Shown in pieces: positions 1 through 11,787 of a stretch of 64,000 bases of DNA. Position 1 is the stretch's first letter; each line of letters starts with the position of its first letter. A program made the position numbers and the translations under genes. Where the stretch lies: NCBI GenBank assembly GCA_025617745.1, contig CM046857.1:22473081-22537080 (forward strand), written 5' to 3'. The stretch is from Heliocidaris erythrogramma (lineage: Eukaryota; Echinodermata; Echinoidea; Camarodonta; Echinometridae). Below the pieces are notes generated by a model that had not been told where the DNA came from, searched no databases, and was given only the letters and a program-made list of their open reading frames with translations.

Positions 1-287
1 GTATTTTTAATCAAATATAATATTCACGAATAAGCTCATTTATCATGCAATATTTGTATTTACAGAGATAAATGAATACTTAATACTCTACAATTAACAA
101 GTAGTTTGTGAACTGACTTCATGGTTTTTAAAATTATTTATATTAAATTGACTTTGCTTTTAGAATATAGCTCTTGTCACCGAGCCAATAACTTTTCACA
201 TTTTCCGGCTTGAAAAAAAGTGTAGTTTATAGAACGTTATTTACGGTATTCAAATAATTTCTTGGTACTACAAAATTTCAATATGGC

Positions 288-600
288 ATGAAAAAGAGAC
301 ATGATAACGAAGCTTTTCGACCTGCACTCATCAGGTTATCACGCAGGTATATAACAAATTACTTGAAATCAACAATATTATACTCGATGGACCCAGACGT
401 TGTAATTTCAGAACAATCGCAAAGCTTGGACGAACTCCTTTTGTCTGCACAGAAGGGGTTCGTGAGATTGAATGTAGGCGGCTTCCAGAAAGCGTAAATG
501 CGCCGAGCTTCTGGCCCGGGACATAATTGAGAATTAATACTATTGTACATAATGATGACATGTACATATAATTGTAATAATATGTAAGAACTTCAATAAA
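288..600 (+). other. possible terminal exon or 3' UTR, unidentified
   Basis: A 69-codon open frame (288-497) ends in LNVGGFQKA-stop. It is followed about 100 bases later by AATAAA at 595-600 and a T/A-rich stretch, which would suit the 3' end of a transcript. No protein family is recognised, no convincing splice acceptor was found upstream, and the frame could equally be chance. The frame is a little richer in G and C than its AT-rich surroundings. Confidence 0.15.
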
Positions 601-714
601 TATTTCATTTGTTGTAAATAATACAATATACTCTTTTGTATTACAGTGTTCATTGAAATAAATGTGTGAAATGTCTTTAGGAAGAGAGTTGTTTTACAAT
701 GAATGAAAAAAATA

Positions 715-862
715 TTTGGGGGAGAGGGATGGAGAGAGTGAGAGAGGAAGAAAGAGAGGAAGAAAGAGCGTGAGAGAGGAAGAAAGAGCGTGAGAGAGGA
801 AGAAAGAGCAAGAGTGAGGAAGAAAGAGCAAGAGAGTGAAAAAGAATGATTGAAAGGGAGAG
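715..862. repeat. GA-rich minisatellite
   Basis: A purine-only tract with an imperfect unit of about 20 bp, core GGAAGAAAGAGCGTGAGAGA, repeated four to five times with drift. Reading frames across it are artefacts of the repeat. Confidence 0.85.
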
Positions 863-1025
863 AGATCATACTAAACTTGCTCAAATGAAATTAAAAGATA
901 GTACTGTACACAACCCACAATTGCAATTATCATGTTTATTATTAATATCACAGCAAATATCTTGATATGTAATCAGAAATCAACAAAACGAGGTTAATTA
1001 CTGATAGCAATGGATAATCAATATA

Positions 1026-1856
1026 TTTTTAAGCCTCCGCCCACCGTAGGTGGTGCCGGAGGCATTGTGTTTTCGGGTGGGTCGTCCGTCCGTCCGTCCG
1101 TCCCCTTTTCGTTCTCGCGATAACTTCAAAACTGTTTGGCGGATCAGTTTGTAACTTGGCCCATGTATGCATATTGGAGGGACGATGAACTGAGTAGATT
1201 TTGGGGTCTCAAGGTCAAACGTCAAAAGTCATAGAGGTCATTATATACATAAAAATTGTTCGTTCTCGTGATAACTTAGGAACCGTTTGGCGGATCAACT
1301 TCTAACTTGGCTCATGTATTCTTATGGGAGGGACGATGAACTGATTGGATTTTGGGGTCTCAAGGTCAAATGTCACGGAGGTAATTATGTACATAAAAAT
1401 GGTTAGTTCTCGCAATAACTGAAGAACTGTTTGACAGATCAGCTTCTAACATGGCCCATGTTCGCATATGGGAGGGACAATGAACTGATTAGATTTTAGG
1501 TGATCTCAAGGTCAAAGTTCAAAGGTCATAGATGTCATTATATACATAAAAATGGTTCGTGATGTATGGAATCTAGGCCTACCTATTTTAGAAATTTCAA
1601 GGGGACAGTGGTCTATTTGCTATAAAATATCTATTTCCTTGGTGTATTTGATGATTGTAAGTCATCAATGGTAATTAAGTTTTTTAATTTGAAAATAAAA
1701 TGAAATAAGATTTCTGTCTCCTGCGCTTTTGAAGTGAAAAGATTTTTAATTTTGATGACCAATCCTTTTTAAAGTGTACATGTATGCCATACATTGCCAA
1801 TATGGTGATGGCGGAGGCATAAATTCCGACCGCGCGTGGTGGGAGATTCATCTAGT
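1026..1856. repeat. interspersed non-coding repeat with end hairpin and three internal 140-bp units
   Basis: It starts with a hairpin (GCCTCCG ... CGGAGGC) followed by a (GTCC)n stretch. Then come three diverged copies of a unit of about 140 bp at roughly 1105, 1257 and 1397. Each unit contains TTCTCGYRATAACTT, TTTGGCGGATCA, a 'CATGTATGCATAT'-like stretch, GGGAGGGACGATGAACTGA and GGTCTCAAGGTCAAA. It ends with GGCGGAGGCAT near 1813. No reading frame is conserved between units. Repeats of this build are common in marine invertebrate DNA; I cannot name the family. The 300 bases after it show nothing recognisable. Confidence 0.7.
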
Positions 1857-2139
1857 TCATTCTTTCAATTAAACTGTTCTGTTGACTTTTATTTGTGCCT
1901 GAAAATGATTTCATAGGGAAAAGGAGGCACATAATGCATCCTAAAACCTAAAACAGCATAATTACCACTTGCCAGCAAAAACCAGGCGAGCATTCATGTA
2001 ACTTGGTATGAGATTCAATGATGGTCCATAACATCACCTCCATGATGGTTCGTTTCCAAACTCTTTTTTCGCTGATATTTTTTCAGTTATGAATTGATAA
2101 CAATAACATTTAGTAACAAAAGTCACAAAAGTTATCAAA

Positions 2140-2940
2140 TGGACAGTTCAGTAACGTGTGTATCGACCACGCATGTCAATGACCACCTGGCACCGTCTCC
2201 TCATGGTGTTGATAAGTTGACACGCTGCTGTGGGATGGCATTCCACTGAACCTGCAGAAGCCGAGACAGGTCATGCAGGTTGCTATTGTCGTTGATGTGG
2301 GGATATACAGATCGCTTCAGCTGGTCCCACAGGTGCTCTAAGGGATTGAGGTCAGGTGAGCATGCCGGCCACACCATTTGGTCGATGCCCTCACCAGCCC
2401 CAGCCAGGAATGCATTAGCTTGTCTCCCTCTGTGTGGTCGGGCATTGTCATCCATGTACACAAATGCTCCTCCATGGGCTGCAGCAAGTGGTGCAACATG
2501 AGGACGCAGCACTTCATTGACACATCGTTGAGCATTCAGGTTTCCAGCAATCTGCACAAGTGGTGTCTTCCTGGTACTGCTTATACCACCCCACACCATG
2601 ACACTCCCGCCACCATAGGCCGTAGTTGGTTGAACACAGCACTCTGCATGTTGCTCTCCAACTCGACGCCACACGTCTCCGGCCATCAATGTGACGCAGG
2701 CAACTTCTCAGCTCATCGGTGAACAACACATTACTCCACTGCTGTCTGGTCCATCGAACATGAGCTCTGGCCCATTGCATACGAGCTTGTCTGTGTCAGA
2801 GTTCCAGCATGGCCTTCTTCACGAGACGTCGGGCACAAAGCCAAGCACTGTAGAAGCGGTTCCTGATCGTCTGCACCGAAACTCTCTGGCGGTTGGGTGG
2901 TCGAAGCCCAGTCTGGATGTCCGTTGCTGAAAAAAACAAA
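2140..2940 (-). pseudogene. Tc1/mariner-type transposase, frameshifted
   Basis: Three overlapping minus-strand frames together cover most of a Tc1-like DDE transposase. An N-terminal helix-turn-helix piece (SVQTIRNRFYSAWLCARR) lies near 2810-2890. FTDE, with the first catalytic Asp, lies near 2715. GGGSVMVWGGI is followed by MDDNARPH, with the second Asp near 2448. SPDLNPLEHLWDQL carries the catalytic Glu near 2337. The frame changes between FTDE and the GGGSVMVWGG block, and the N-terminal piece is in yet another frame, so the copy is dead. Thirty-six residues separate the second Asp and the Glu, two more than classical Tc1. Clear terminal inverted repeats were not found. Confidence 0.85.
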
Positions 2941-3024
2941 CACAAGAAAAACAGTTTTTTTTTCTGAGGAATGGACAACCCAGGGGGGTCTGTCCTCATT
3001 GCAAGGGGGGTATCATGCGTGACC

Positions 3025-3310
3025 AAAGACTCACCAAAAGCACCCTAAGCAAGTATTTACGTGGTGCCAAAAAATACACCCTAAATAAGTATGATTACCC
3101 GTGAGTTGGGTAATTTGCTACCCTAAGTAAGTAATAATTGTTTGTTACCCCCCTAAGCAAGTAATACCAGTTTTTACTACCCCTTTGGAACTTCGGTGGA
3201 TATTTTTGATATTTTTTTCCTTCCATAATTCACGGGATACTTCAGCTAAAATGGTGATTTTATCTTGTTCTAGTGTTGAATGACCCTAAGTATGACCCTA
3301 AATGCGTAAT
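3025..3310. repeat. degenerate ACCCTAAGYAAGTA tandem repeat
   Basis: The core ACCCTAAG(C/T)AAGTA recurs five to six times with 25-40 bp spacing (about 3041, 3070, 3120, 3158, 3283, 3294). Spacers are T-rich and variable. There is no coding potential. Confidence 0.6.
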
Positions 3311-5217
3311 TCATCGCTTTGAAAAAGATACCCTTTTTCTTGATTTTTGGTTGCTATTAGTATATCAATACAATCAAGGTACACAGTTTTTTTTTGGTTT
3401 AGGAAGATATTGTTTAAATTTTTTTTACATAAAGATGATTGAATTTTCTTGTGACTTTTAATTTAGTTTCTTTTGAATAGCCTTGAAAGTTTTATCTGTC
3501 CAACTGGAAAAACTTTTTTCCTCTTTAAATACTTTTGAGAATTCCCACTTATTATTCTATTAATTTCATTTAAAGAGTCAATGTACACAATTAATAGGAA
3601 ACTCTAAATTTCAGTCTTTTTACAAATTCTAATTGTTGCTTGCTAAATTATAAAATACACAATGGATTTTCTAAAATCTTTCCTCTTTTCTTTCAAAAGA
3701 CATGGATTTCTACTTCAACTCTTCAGTGAAATAGACCCCTGCTTTGATAAACATCTATTTCTTCATATTGAAATCATACCTGGATTCCAGTCTAATATGC
3801 ATCATTAGAATGGCGGAAGAGGAGTTTTAAACAGGCGCCGCGGAACGTCTTGGAAAGTGGAGGGGCTTAGTGGGGGAGGGGGGGGGGGGCTGCGTGTATT
3901 ACCACATTTTTGCACTGCCGTACGTTTGCACGTGTTTACTGAAAAAGGTGGGGGCTGCAGCTGGTTCCAATTTTTTCTGACTTGTGTTTTTCATTACAGA
4001 TCGAGCATACGATCTTTAACACTGGAAGTAAAATGCCTAAAAATTTGTTTACAAATTAAAATTCCTCCCATCAAGCTTCTTCGTTTAAACATTATCTTTG
4101 TTTTTCAAGGGTAACATGGTGTGCGTATTGAACACGGAAATTAGATTGTCATTTACTTCTTTTATTATTTCTTCTTTTGTGGGGTGTAGTGGTAAAAAGG
4201 TAATTGTATCTATTTCTCCAGTGTAAATTCAATAATTTACCTCTTGAATAGGGATTGAAATTAATAATGTATGATTCATTTAGATTGAAATTCATTTTTT
4301 TAATGCATGTACATATTTGTACTACTGTCAAGAAGAGAATGATATTATTTGACCATGACAAGTCAGTTGTAATGGAACTCTTGAAAGAATATGACTGCAG
4401 ATAAATGATGGGTTTATTTAAGAAGTAAGACAATGTCTAAACAGATTACCAGATTTGATGAGGTCCAGTTTTCCTCCATAATTCTCTGACAAGCAAAAAA
4501 AGAATTTCAAAAAAGGTTATGTTATAAAAGAAAGGGGTGGCACACTTTAGGCTTATACTTGTCTTTCAAAAAAAAAATTTTTTTTTGGGGGGGTCAAAAG
4601 CTGTTAGGGGGCAGTCATTAGCCAAGTGATGAATAGATTAAGCGGATTTGACCTTTCTTAATGCGCATGCGTGACACTGATCCACATTTATATACCTGTG
4701 TGTAAAGAATATACACGGTAGGGGAGCATCGTACAAAATGAATAATGCATAGGGGCTTCGGGCGCGTTCAAAGTGTGCCCAAATGTTACAGCGTAATGGC
4801 GGCCGCTTTAGGGGCTTGGGGTACATATGGAACTCTTTCCGATCTTTCTTATTCATCTGATTATCTGCACCCACATATGCCCACAATTCCATAAAATCAA
4901 ACTTTTAAGTTGTACTTTTTAAAACTAAAAATACAACTTGCAATTTTAATTTTATTTTAAGGAAATGAATTTAGCCTTCTCCCTTGGCCCGACACAACAC
5001 GCAAACAGGCAACGAATGTCCAAACATTGCCAAACACATGTCATCAGTGAATGCATGAGATGATGAATGCATGGTGGTTCAGCCCAAGTTCAGCAGCGTG
5101 AGTGGGTAGCTTTGCCCCTAGCTATGCCGCGGCAGCCGCGGGGCCCAACTGGTAAATTGCCTTGGATCGGCATGATCGGGGATCGGTGGCCCGTTTGTTG
5201 AAGAATCTCAAAAAAAA
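3311..5217. other. AT-rich intergenic stretch
   Basis: No gene was recognised. It contains a G tract near 3880-3890, an A/T/G homopolymer cluster near 4568-4592, and an isolated NRF-1-like palindromic motif TGCGCATGCGTGA at 4662-4674. No convincing exon follows that motif. Confidence 0.4.
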
Positions 5218-5800
5218 AGTTTCAGACTTGCGGCAAGCCATAATTTCAATGAAGTAGAGAAAAGTTAATACTGAAATGTAAAGATACAATTAAATAGAGC
5301 ATTCTAAGTAAATCTTACCACTGCACTGGGTAACAAATACCATACTTCAGTTTATTTTAGTTAAAATAAATGCATGTTGGACAATAATAAATATGATCAC
5401 TTTGCGATAAACGGCCAAGTAATTCCTAAGATACGCAGCATTTTATGAAGTGGTCGGTATTACTCCCAAATTAACTTATTTACTTCCTTAAATATCATAT
5501 TGTTTGTAATCAGGAGTTTTCAATATGCAAGGTCACTTTATCTGTTTATACAGGGGTAGGCCTACAGCCATACACTGATGATAGTGATACAGGCAGCTCA
5601 GACGCACGGCCCAGCTCGCTGGCGGGAGAAAGCATTGCACTGTGTTGGTTGGCGATAAGAGCGGCCCTAACTTATTATGTCAGACAATCTCGAAAGTTTG
5701 TGTTAAGTTTCAGACTTGCGGCAAGCCATAATTTCAATGAAGTAGAGAAAAGTTAATACTGAAATGTAAAGATACAAAATAGAGCATTCTTACCACTGAA
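5218..5800. repeat. direct repeat pair, 488 bp apart
   Basis: The segment starting AGTTTCAGACTTGCGGCAAG at 5218 recurs at 5706 with only small indels for about 90 bp, ending around TCTTACCACTG. Between the copies is unique sequence. This looks like a local tandem duplication rather than a transposon, because no inverted ends are visible. Confidence 0.7.
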
Positions 5801-6077
5801 ACGTTTCAAGAGACGGTAAAATGAACTCCAATTTAGAGTCCAATAAAGTTACTCGGTAGAGTCGGTTGCTTCGATCGGTGCGCGGATATACACATGTAAA
5901 TATGGGAACATCGTTATTCTCACTGCAAGGAAAATCATGTTTTATAGAACTGAAAAGCTTAAAATTCCTTGTTTCATGTCATGAATGTATCATATCAACA
6001 TACTTGATGCAGAAAATGTCTTTTGTAGCCATGCTGTGAAACTCTGTTCATGAAATTTGTTAGAAGAAAAAAAGTAG

Positions 6078-6192
6078 GTCGAGTTGTCCGAAGACGCAGC
6101 CCACCCTGGACAACTCGACCGGGTCGAGTTGTCCAGGGTATTGGGTCGAGTTGTCTTGGGTCGGGCTGTCCGGTGGTCGGGTTGTCCCGGAA
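6078..6192. repeat. GGTCGAGTTGTC short tandem repeat with a 37-bp palindrome
   Basis: About six copies of GGTCGAGTTGTCC-like units lie in 115 bp, one of them inverted. The inverted copy makes a near-perfect 37-bp palindrome at 6103-6139 centred on CGACCGGGTCG. Units become more diverged to the right (GGTCGGGCTGTCC, GGTCGGGTTGTCCC). Confidence 0.75.
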
Positions 6193-6594
6193 CCTTTTTA
6201 AGTACGTTATCGTATCGGACTACACTACACTCTACAGTACAGGGCAAAATCGGTACAAAATACTCTGGTTTGCTTTGACACGTCAGCTCTGTTTCTGCTA
6301 GATAGATCATTTTAATTGCACCACATATCTCATAAAATGATTCACACGTATCTACACTCATTTTATTATAAAATGGCGACTGAAATGGGGATTAAACATA
6401 CCGTATTTTCTAGCTACTGTTGGTATTCGTTCGTCTTTTGTTTGGTTGCTGAATTTTCGACATGAGATGGCGCAAAACATAAACAATCCATTAGGCCTAC
6501 AAAAACTAACTACTATAATTATTTTGATATCTCGTTTTCTTTAATTTTGTTCCTCTTTCAGGGACGGTTCAGAGGCAGATCTTGGATTCTCCTG

Positions 6595-6595
<1 letters not shown>

Positions 6596-6626
<31 letters not shown>
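6596..6626. repeat. poly(dG) tract, 31 G
   Basis: A run of 31 G. It is the longest of about twenty G or C runs of ten or more in the window (for example 8457-8477, 15541-15559, 29538-29563, 48404-48424). Runs this long are prone to assembly length errors. Confidence 0.9.
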
Positions 6627-6627
<1 letters not shown>

Positions 6628-7037
6628 GATGTCTATAATGAGAAAGTATCTTTCTGGTCCACATGTCTCTGACAAGCGGAAAAAAAAATCAGGTAACTTG
6701 TTCGCTATATTCATGGAAGCTTTTTAGTCAAAAATTCTACATTAAAAAAATACAACAGAACAAACAAAAACAACAGGAAACAAACAAAGAAAAAAACACA
6801 AAGAGAAATGAAGGTTATGAATTTAACAGGCATTTAATACTCCAATCATTGTCCAGGGTTTGTGTGTTTGAGAGAGGGGGGGGGGGGGGGGTTGGCACAT
6901 GCACAAACACACTAAATGCACACACTGTTGGTTTGTATACTAAATGTAGGCCTATATTAGATTTAGATGTGCCCCCTCCCGATTCGGCAAATTTACTTTT
7001 GGCAAGCCTCTTCTCGTTTATTTCCCTCAAAATGCCA

Positions 7038-7119
7038 TTAACCCATTGCATACGGGAACCAGGTGGTCCATGTATTAACCTTATGGAAATTTGAGAATTC
7101 AGTATAGTCAGCGGGTTAA
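7038..7119 (+). mobile_element. 82-bp TTAA-bounded miniature element, copy 1
   Basis: Bounded by TTAACCCATTG on the left and CAGCGGGTTAA on the right. The interior resembles the copies at 8500-8584 and 61388-61465 (shared ACGGGARCC and GGTGGTCC-like blocks). TTAA ends and a CCC terminus suggest a piggyBac-like miniature element. Too short to encode protein. Confidence 0.65.
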
Positions 7120-7564
7120 TATACTAAAAAGTGAAATAAATAGGCCAATATACCATTTGGTTTTAAGTGTGAAAGTAACTGCAATCCTATTTAAATTAAT
7201 TTGGGTCAAAATGACTGACATTCTTTTGATTTTGACCTCTAAAGAACCAATAACATTACCCCCCCCCAAAAAAAAAAAAAAAAATCAAAAAAATCGACAT
7301 AATGGTCACGATATCCCGAAGATGGCCTCATAGAGTCACCCCACCCTCCCCCCCCCCCTCCTTTCGGTACCCGAGCGGCCAAGCAATTTGTCTTGTCTTT
7401 TCTTGTCTTTCCGATGACGCCCACAATCAATGGATTGATTATATGCAGACCACACTTGTCCTACCGAACTTCTAAAAAAATGAAATGAAGTAAGTGTATA
7501 ATTAATATTAAATTGATAATATTTACAAAAACAATCATCCAGTGCTACGATATACAAAATTACC

Positions 7565-7800
7565 AAATATCACAAGGTTATTAAACTCTCTCTCTGAAAA
7601 AATATAATTTTCCCTCTATTTTCACTCCACCAAGAGTCATGTCAGTAATCATTAGTTTAGGGATAGATATCAATTAATTTCAGAGTACTCTCAAGAAAGA
7701 GAGAAAAAAGGTGAATTTTCACTCTACTTTCACTCCGCCGGGGATATGCACGTCAATGATCACTCTCTATTTTTAGAGGGAGAGTATATAAAGTTAAGTT
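7565..7800. repeat. two-unit repeat of ATTTTCACTCTA..TCACTCC type
   Basis: A block ATTTTCCCTCTATTTTCACT (about 7608) recurs as ATTTTCACTCTACTTTCACT (about 7715). Each is followed by a CACTCC(A/G)CC segment and a GTCARTRATCA segment, and the region is edged by CTCTC and GAGAG. It reads as a small tandem or fold-back repeat without coding content. Confidence 0.5.
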
Positions 7801-7857
7801 TTTATTTTGTCTTTTTTTAAATAGTTTTTTTTTATTGTTGTTGTTATCATATCGAGG

Positions 7858-7900
7858 AGGCGCGATGGCACAGTGGTAAAGCAATCGTCTCGCAATGCGC
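7858..7900 (+). repeat. tRNA-like 5' half (SINE remnant)
   Basis: GCGATGGCACAGTGGTAAAG matches a tRNA D-arm and A box, and is followed by an anticodon-stem-like TCGTCTCGCAATGCG. No B box follows, so this is at most the truncated head of a tRNA-derived SINE. Confidence 0.4.
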
Positions 7901-8499
7901 TATAGTGCCCTTTGGAAAGCCTATATAGTGTTCATTAAGAGGTCCCTCGGAGAGGAGTTAAACAAATAAAACAATCGGTCCCCTTGTTGTTTGCTTACAA
8001 GCATACACGTGCCTTTTATTTAGCAATCAAGTGAAATAAACCATCAATTACGCAAGGGGGCGTAGCAACGAATCAAGATATTTCATTTTGGACAAATACA
8101 ATTTTTGCATTTAAGAGCATTTAAGGGCAACCAAAATCCTATCATGTTCATGAATCGAGACATTAGTGGCCTATTTTCTTTGGATTCAAATTAAAAAGAA
8201 TGCGTTGGACGATCCCTCAGGGAGGCCGACATTCCGCTTTATGAATATTTGCCGCCCCTAGAGCCACACCCCTACTTTGGCATATGAATTAACCTTACGT
8301 CATGGGGTAAGTCCCCGTACAGACTGATGTATCCAAAGTGACTACAGTCACATGCATGAACCGGTTTTCGGGATATTTGAACAGAGGAAAGATATTAAGA
8401 TTTACAAAGGAAAATTAAAATGAATGAAGACATGATATAATAAAGAGAGAGGGAGCGGGGGGGGGGGGGGGGGGGGGAGTGTACATGTTGTGGTAATAT

Positions 8500-8584
8500 T
8501 TAACCCACTGACTACTCAATTATCTAAATTCCTATAGACTGAATAATTATAGGGACGACCCGGTTCCCGTAGGGAATGGGTCAA
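8500..8584 (-). mobile_element. 85-bp TTAA-type miniature element, copy 2 (decayed end)
   Basis: Inverted relative to copy 1. The left end TTAACCCACTGACTAC equals the right end of copies 1 and 4. The right end GGGAATGGGTCAA has lost the terminal TTAA. The ACGGGAACC block is conserved in inverted form. Confidence 0.6.
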
Positions 8585-9012
8585 AAACGACCGACGCATT
8601 TGGTTATTGATTGAATCAATATACTGTTTCTAAATAAATGTTTGAAATATGGATTTGAAACCTAAACAATCAACACTGAATTCTTTATTTATTTTGACCT
8701 ATTTTATTAACTTAACTAAAAACACACCCCACAAATAGCAAGCAAAAAATCAAGCAAACAAATAAAACCCCAAAACAACAATAACAACATAAAAAAGAAG
8801 AACATTTAAAAAAAAAAAAATCGCTTAAAAAATCATGAACCACAATAGTTAAGTAATCTCAAATAAATAGGATACAAAGGCCATCAAAACTTGACGCTGT
8901 TCGTCAAAAAAGAAAAAAAAGAGAAAAAAATATTTAAAAAAACTTTTGGTCAGTGAGATATAACTTGTTTGCCCCTCTTGAAGTCAAGGGATCTATAGAT
9001 ACGCCACTGGAT

Positions 9013-9165
9013 ATAACTACACTGTTAAAACATGTATTAAAAAACTACGGATTAAAAAAATGTTGATTAAAAATCGCTCAACATTGGTTATAAAATGAAT
9101 GTTGGTTAAAAATGACTTTTAATCTTGCGTGGGTTAAAAATATTGTTGATTAAAATTATTGTTTT
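9013..9165. repeat. TTGATTAAAA-type degenerate repeat, copy 1
   Basis: Starts CACTGTTAAAAC and is built of GTTGRTTAAAAAT-like units (about nine). The same material occurs inverted at 15150-15484. The 250 bases after it (to 9420) hold no recognised gene. Confidence 0.6.
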
Positions 9166-9479
9166 TATTCTTACTTTGTAACCAACTGCTTTCCCGCCAA
9201 ACTGATAGTGCAAGCCAAGGGGTCTCAACTCCGCTTCTGCATCCGGCTTTCCATGGGGGCATTTCCGGCGGGTCAAAAGTGCACACTGCTCCCACTGTTC
9301 ATGTATTAGCCTATGAAGCCAACTTTTTTTCAGTGTACCAGCGAAAACCAGTTTTTAGCCGGCGCGCAGCGCGTAAAGTTATTGAAATTATATATTTGAA
9401 TATTCATGAGCTTTTATAACTAATTAACATAAAATTAAACTGTAAAATTAAACTTAGGCGTATACTGTACTTTTGCAGC

Positions 9480-9780
9480 AAAAATGTGCAGAAGATGTTG
9501 AAGAACTAGAAGACAAAGATAAAGAAGAAGAAAAAAAAGAAGAGGAAGAAGATGAAATAGAAGATGAAGAAGAAAAAAGAAGAGGACGCGGAAAAGGAAG
9601 AAGAGGAAGAAGAAAAGGAAGATGAAGAAAAGAAGACGAAAAAGAAGATGAAGATGAAAAGGAAGTGCAAGAGGAAGAAGAAAAAAAAGAAGAAAAAATG
9701 AAGAGGAAGAGGAGGAAGAAGAACGAGAAGAAGAAAAAGAAGAAGAAGAAGAAGAGGAGGAGGAGGAAGAAGAAGCCCTC
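9480..9780. repeat. 300-bp GAA/GAAGAG purine tract
   Basis: Almost pure A/G on the plus strand (GAAGAAGAGGAAGAA and similar). Long Lys/Glu-rich or Ser/Phe-rich frames on both strands are consequences of composition. A C tract, a CA tract and an AACAAAA-rich tract follow between 9926 and 10050. Confidence 0.9.
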
Positions 9781-10130
9781 CTTCGATATTGAATTTCCCT
9801 TCATTGAACGCTTTTCTTGTGCCTTGCAGATCTGGCATCATATCTCAAGCAAAAGTACAAAGGGGAAATTTGCTCCCCATGACCTCATATATGTACCACC
9901 ATGCACTGGCTTCTGGTGCATGTACCCCCCCCCCCCCCCCCCCGCACACACACACACAAAAAAACCCCAAAACAAAACAAAAACACAACAAACAAAAACA
10001 ACAAAAAAGGCACAAAACAAAACCCAACAAACAGCAACAAACAAACCTAAAAAATCTGATTTGACTTTTGTCTTCTTCTTCCTCTTTTTCTTCTTCATCT
10101 TCTTCTTTTTTCTTCATCTTCATGTAAAAT

Positions 10131-11780
10131 GAGTCCATCAACAGAAAACCCACACAATTCAGTCTATCATTAAGTTATTCAAGGTTGCATAAGGCTGTAT
10201 TTACACCAATCCACCTTCACACTTCAGAACACATGCCATATTGTGCCTGCATCATCATCAGCATCACCACCACATCTTTCACAAAATTATGGGGGAAAAA
10301 AACAAATAGAAGTTTCTCAGTGTGAAATGATGTTTATTAAACTGACTCACTTATCAACATAAAAGTTAATGCTCTCTTGAAATGCAATATACAGATTATA
10401 ACATATTGTTCATGGACAACAAATCACGGGGCAGGTGAGGGGGCGGCATACAAATTGCTATTTTATTTCAGTTTGTAAGCAAACAAGATTAAATCTAGTG
10501 ACATCCGATATATAAGTGGATTATAATGTATACCATGTACTTCCCTTCAATCTATCATCAGAATATACAAGACATAAAAGTCCAAAGAGACCACCTTACT
10601 GCCCAAAACGATGAGGCGATGTTTGTCCAAATATTGGTAGTTTTGAAAATTTCCGGGTGGGCTGAAACTCCCAAGCGCCTGATTCGTTTGCCTAGAAACA
10701 TGCCCCAGATTGATGGTACAACCATTGCACAGATGATAAAAAGGAAGAAATTACAGATTATAGAACCATTTGCGTTTCAAGAAAAATTATCATAGCTATC
10801 GCCGGATAGCTTCAAGAATTTGATGAAAGGGATTATCACTTAAGGTTGAAGATCAAATAAATATGATTACATCTTAATGCACTACTTATGCATACAATTA
10901 TATACACACGTTGCATTAAAGATGATGAACTAAAATCATATTTCATAATGTAGTCATGCCACATTTTTCTAACTCTATTTCTAAATTACAATGGAATTAA
11001 AAGGAAAATTATATGATTTCGAAAATTTATTGGTTATAGTTTGAATTTAAATTACTGCATTATTCTGAGGTGACATGATAACTGACTGTACTTAAAAGGT
11101 TTTTATCAAATATTTTTTTGAAGTGTGAAAAGAATTTAGAATTAGGCTCAAGATTAATCACTTTCTCATAATCATGTTTCAAATGGACCAATCGTACCAA
11201 TTGCAATATATTTTTAATTACGTGTACATGGACATGTACACCTACAAAAGGTAAATCCGATGTAAAATTTAGTCTTTGCTTTTATTTCAAAATTACGAAT
11301 TAGGGGGTGTATCTATAAATCATCTTGAAGTGAAATGTCAAGTGATTGCAATAAGGGCCATTCAACCCTGAACCACCCCCCCAAAAAAAAAAAAATAAAA
11401 AAAAAATGGAAAAATAAATAAATGAAAGTTACAAATCTGTTTGTTTCCCCTTTGAATAATATGTTAGCTCTTTCTTTTGACCCAAACTTTGACATTCAAT
11501 TTCCAGCTCAGAAATAGCATTCCTGACATTTAGAATAAATGTAATTGCCATTACGTAAATTAGCAATAAATCTCGAAAGAAATTAATTAATTAAACTTTA
11601 AGTTTAAATGATAATAAATATAAAAATACTTCGATCCGTTACTTGACACGTAACAAGCAATGTAACTGATGAGCTTCCTTGGACAACCTGCATTATAAAA
11701 ACAAAAAGAAAGGACAAACAAAAATTAAACTTCTTGTAGACTGTGGACTGGATTTTAAAGAAGGAAACAAAAATGGGTAC
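10131..11780. other. AT-rich intergenic stretch
   Basis: No recognisable gene. An 89-codon open frame at 10526-10795 (+) shows no family resemblance and no splice context. Short A and C tracts occur near 11378-11406. Confidence 0.4.
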
Positions 11781-11787
11781 ATCTATC

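Noticed and set aside
9454..9841. Long Ser/Phe-rich and Lys/Glu-rich open frames
   Set aside because: They arise from a 300-base purine tract (GAA, GAG words) that lacks stops in several frames on both strands. No domain and no splice context.
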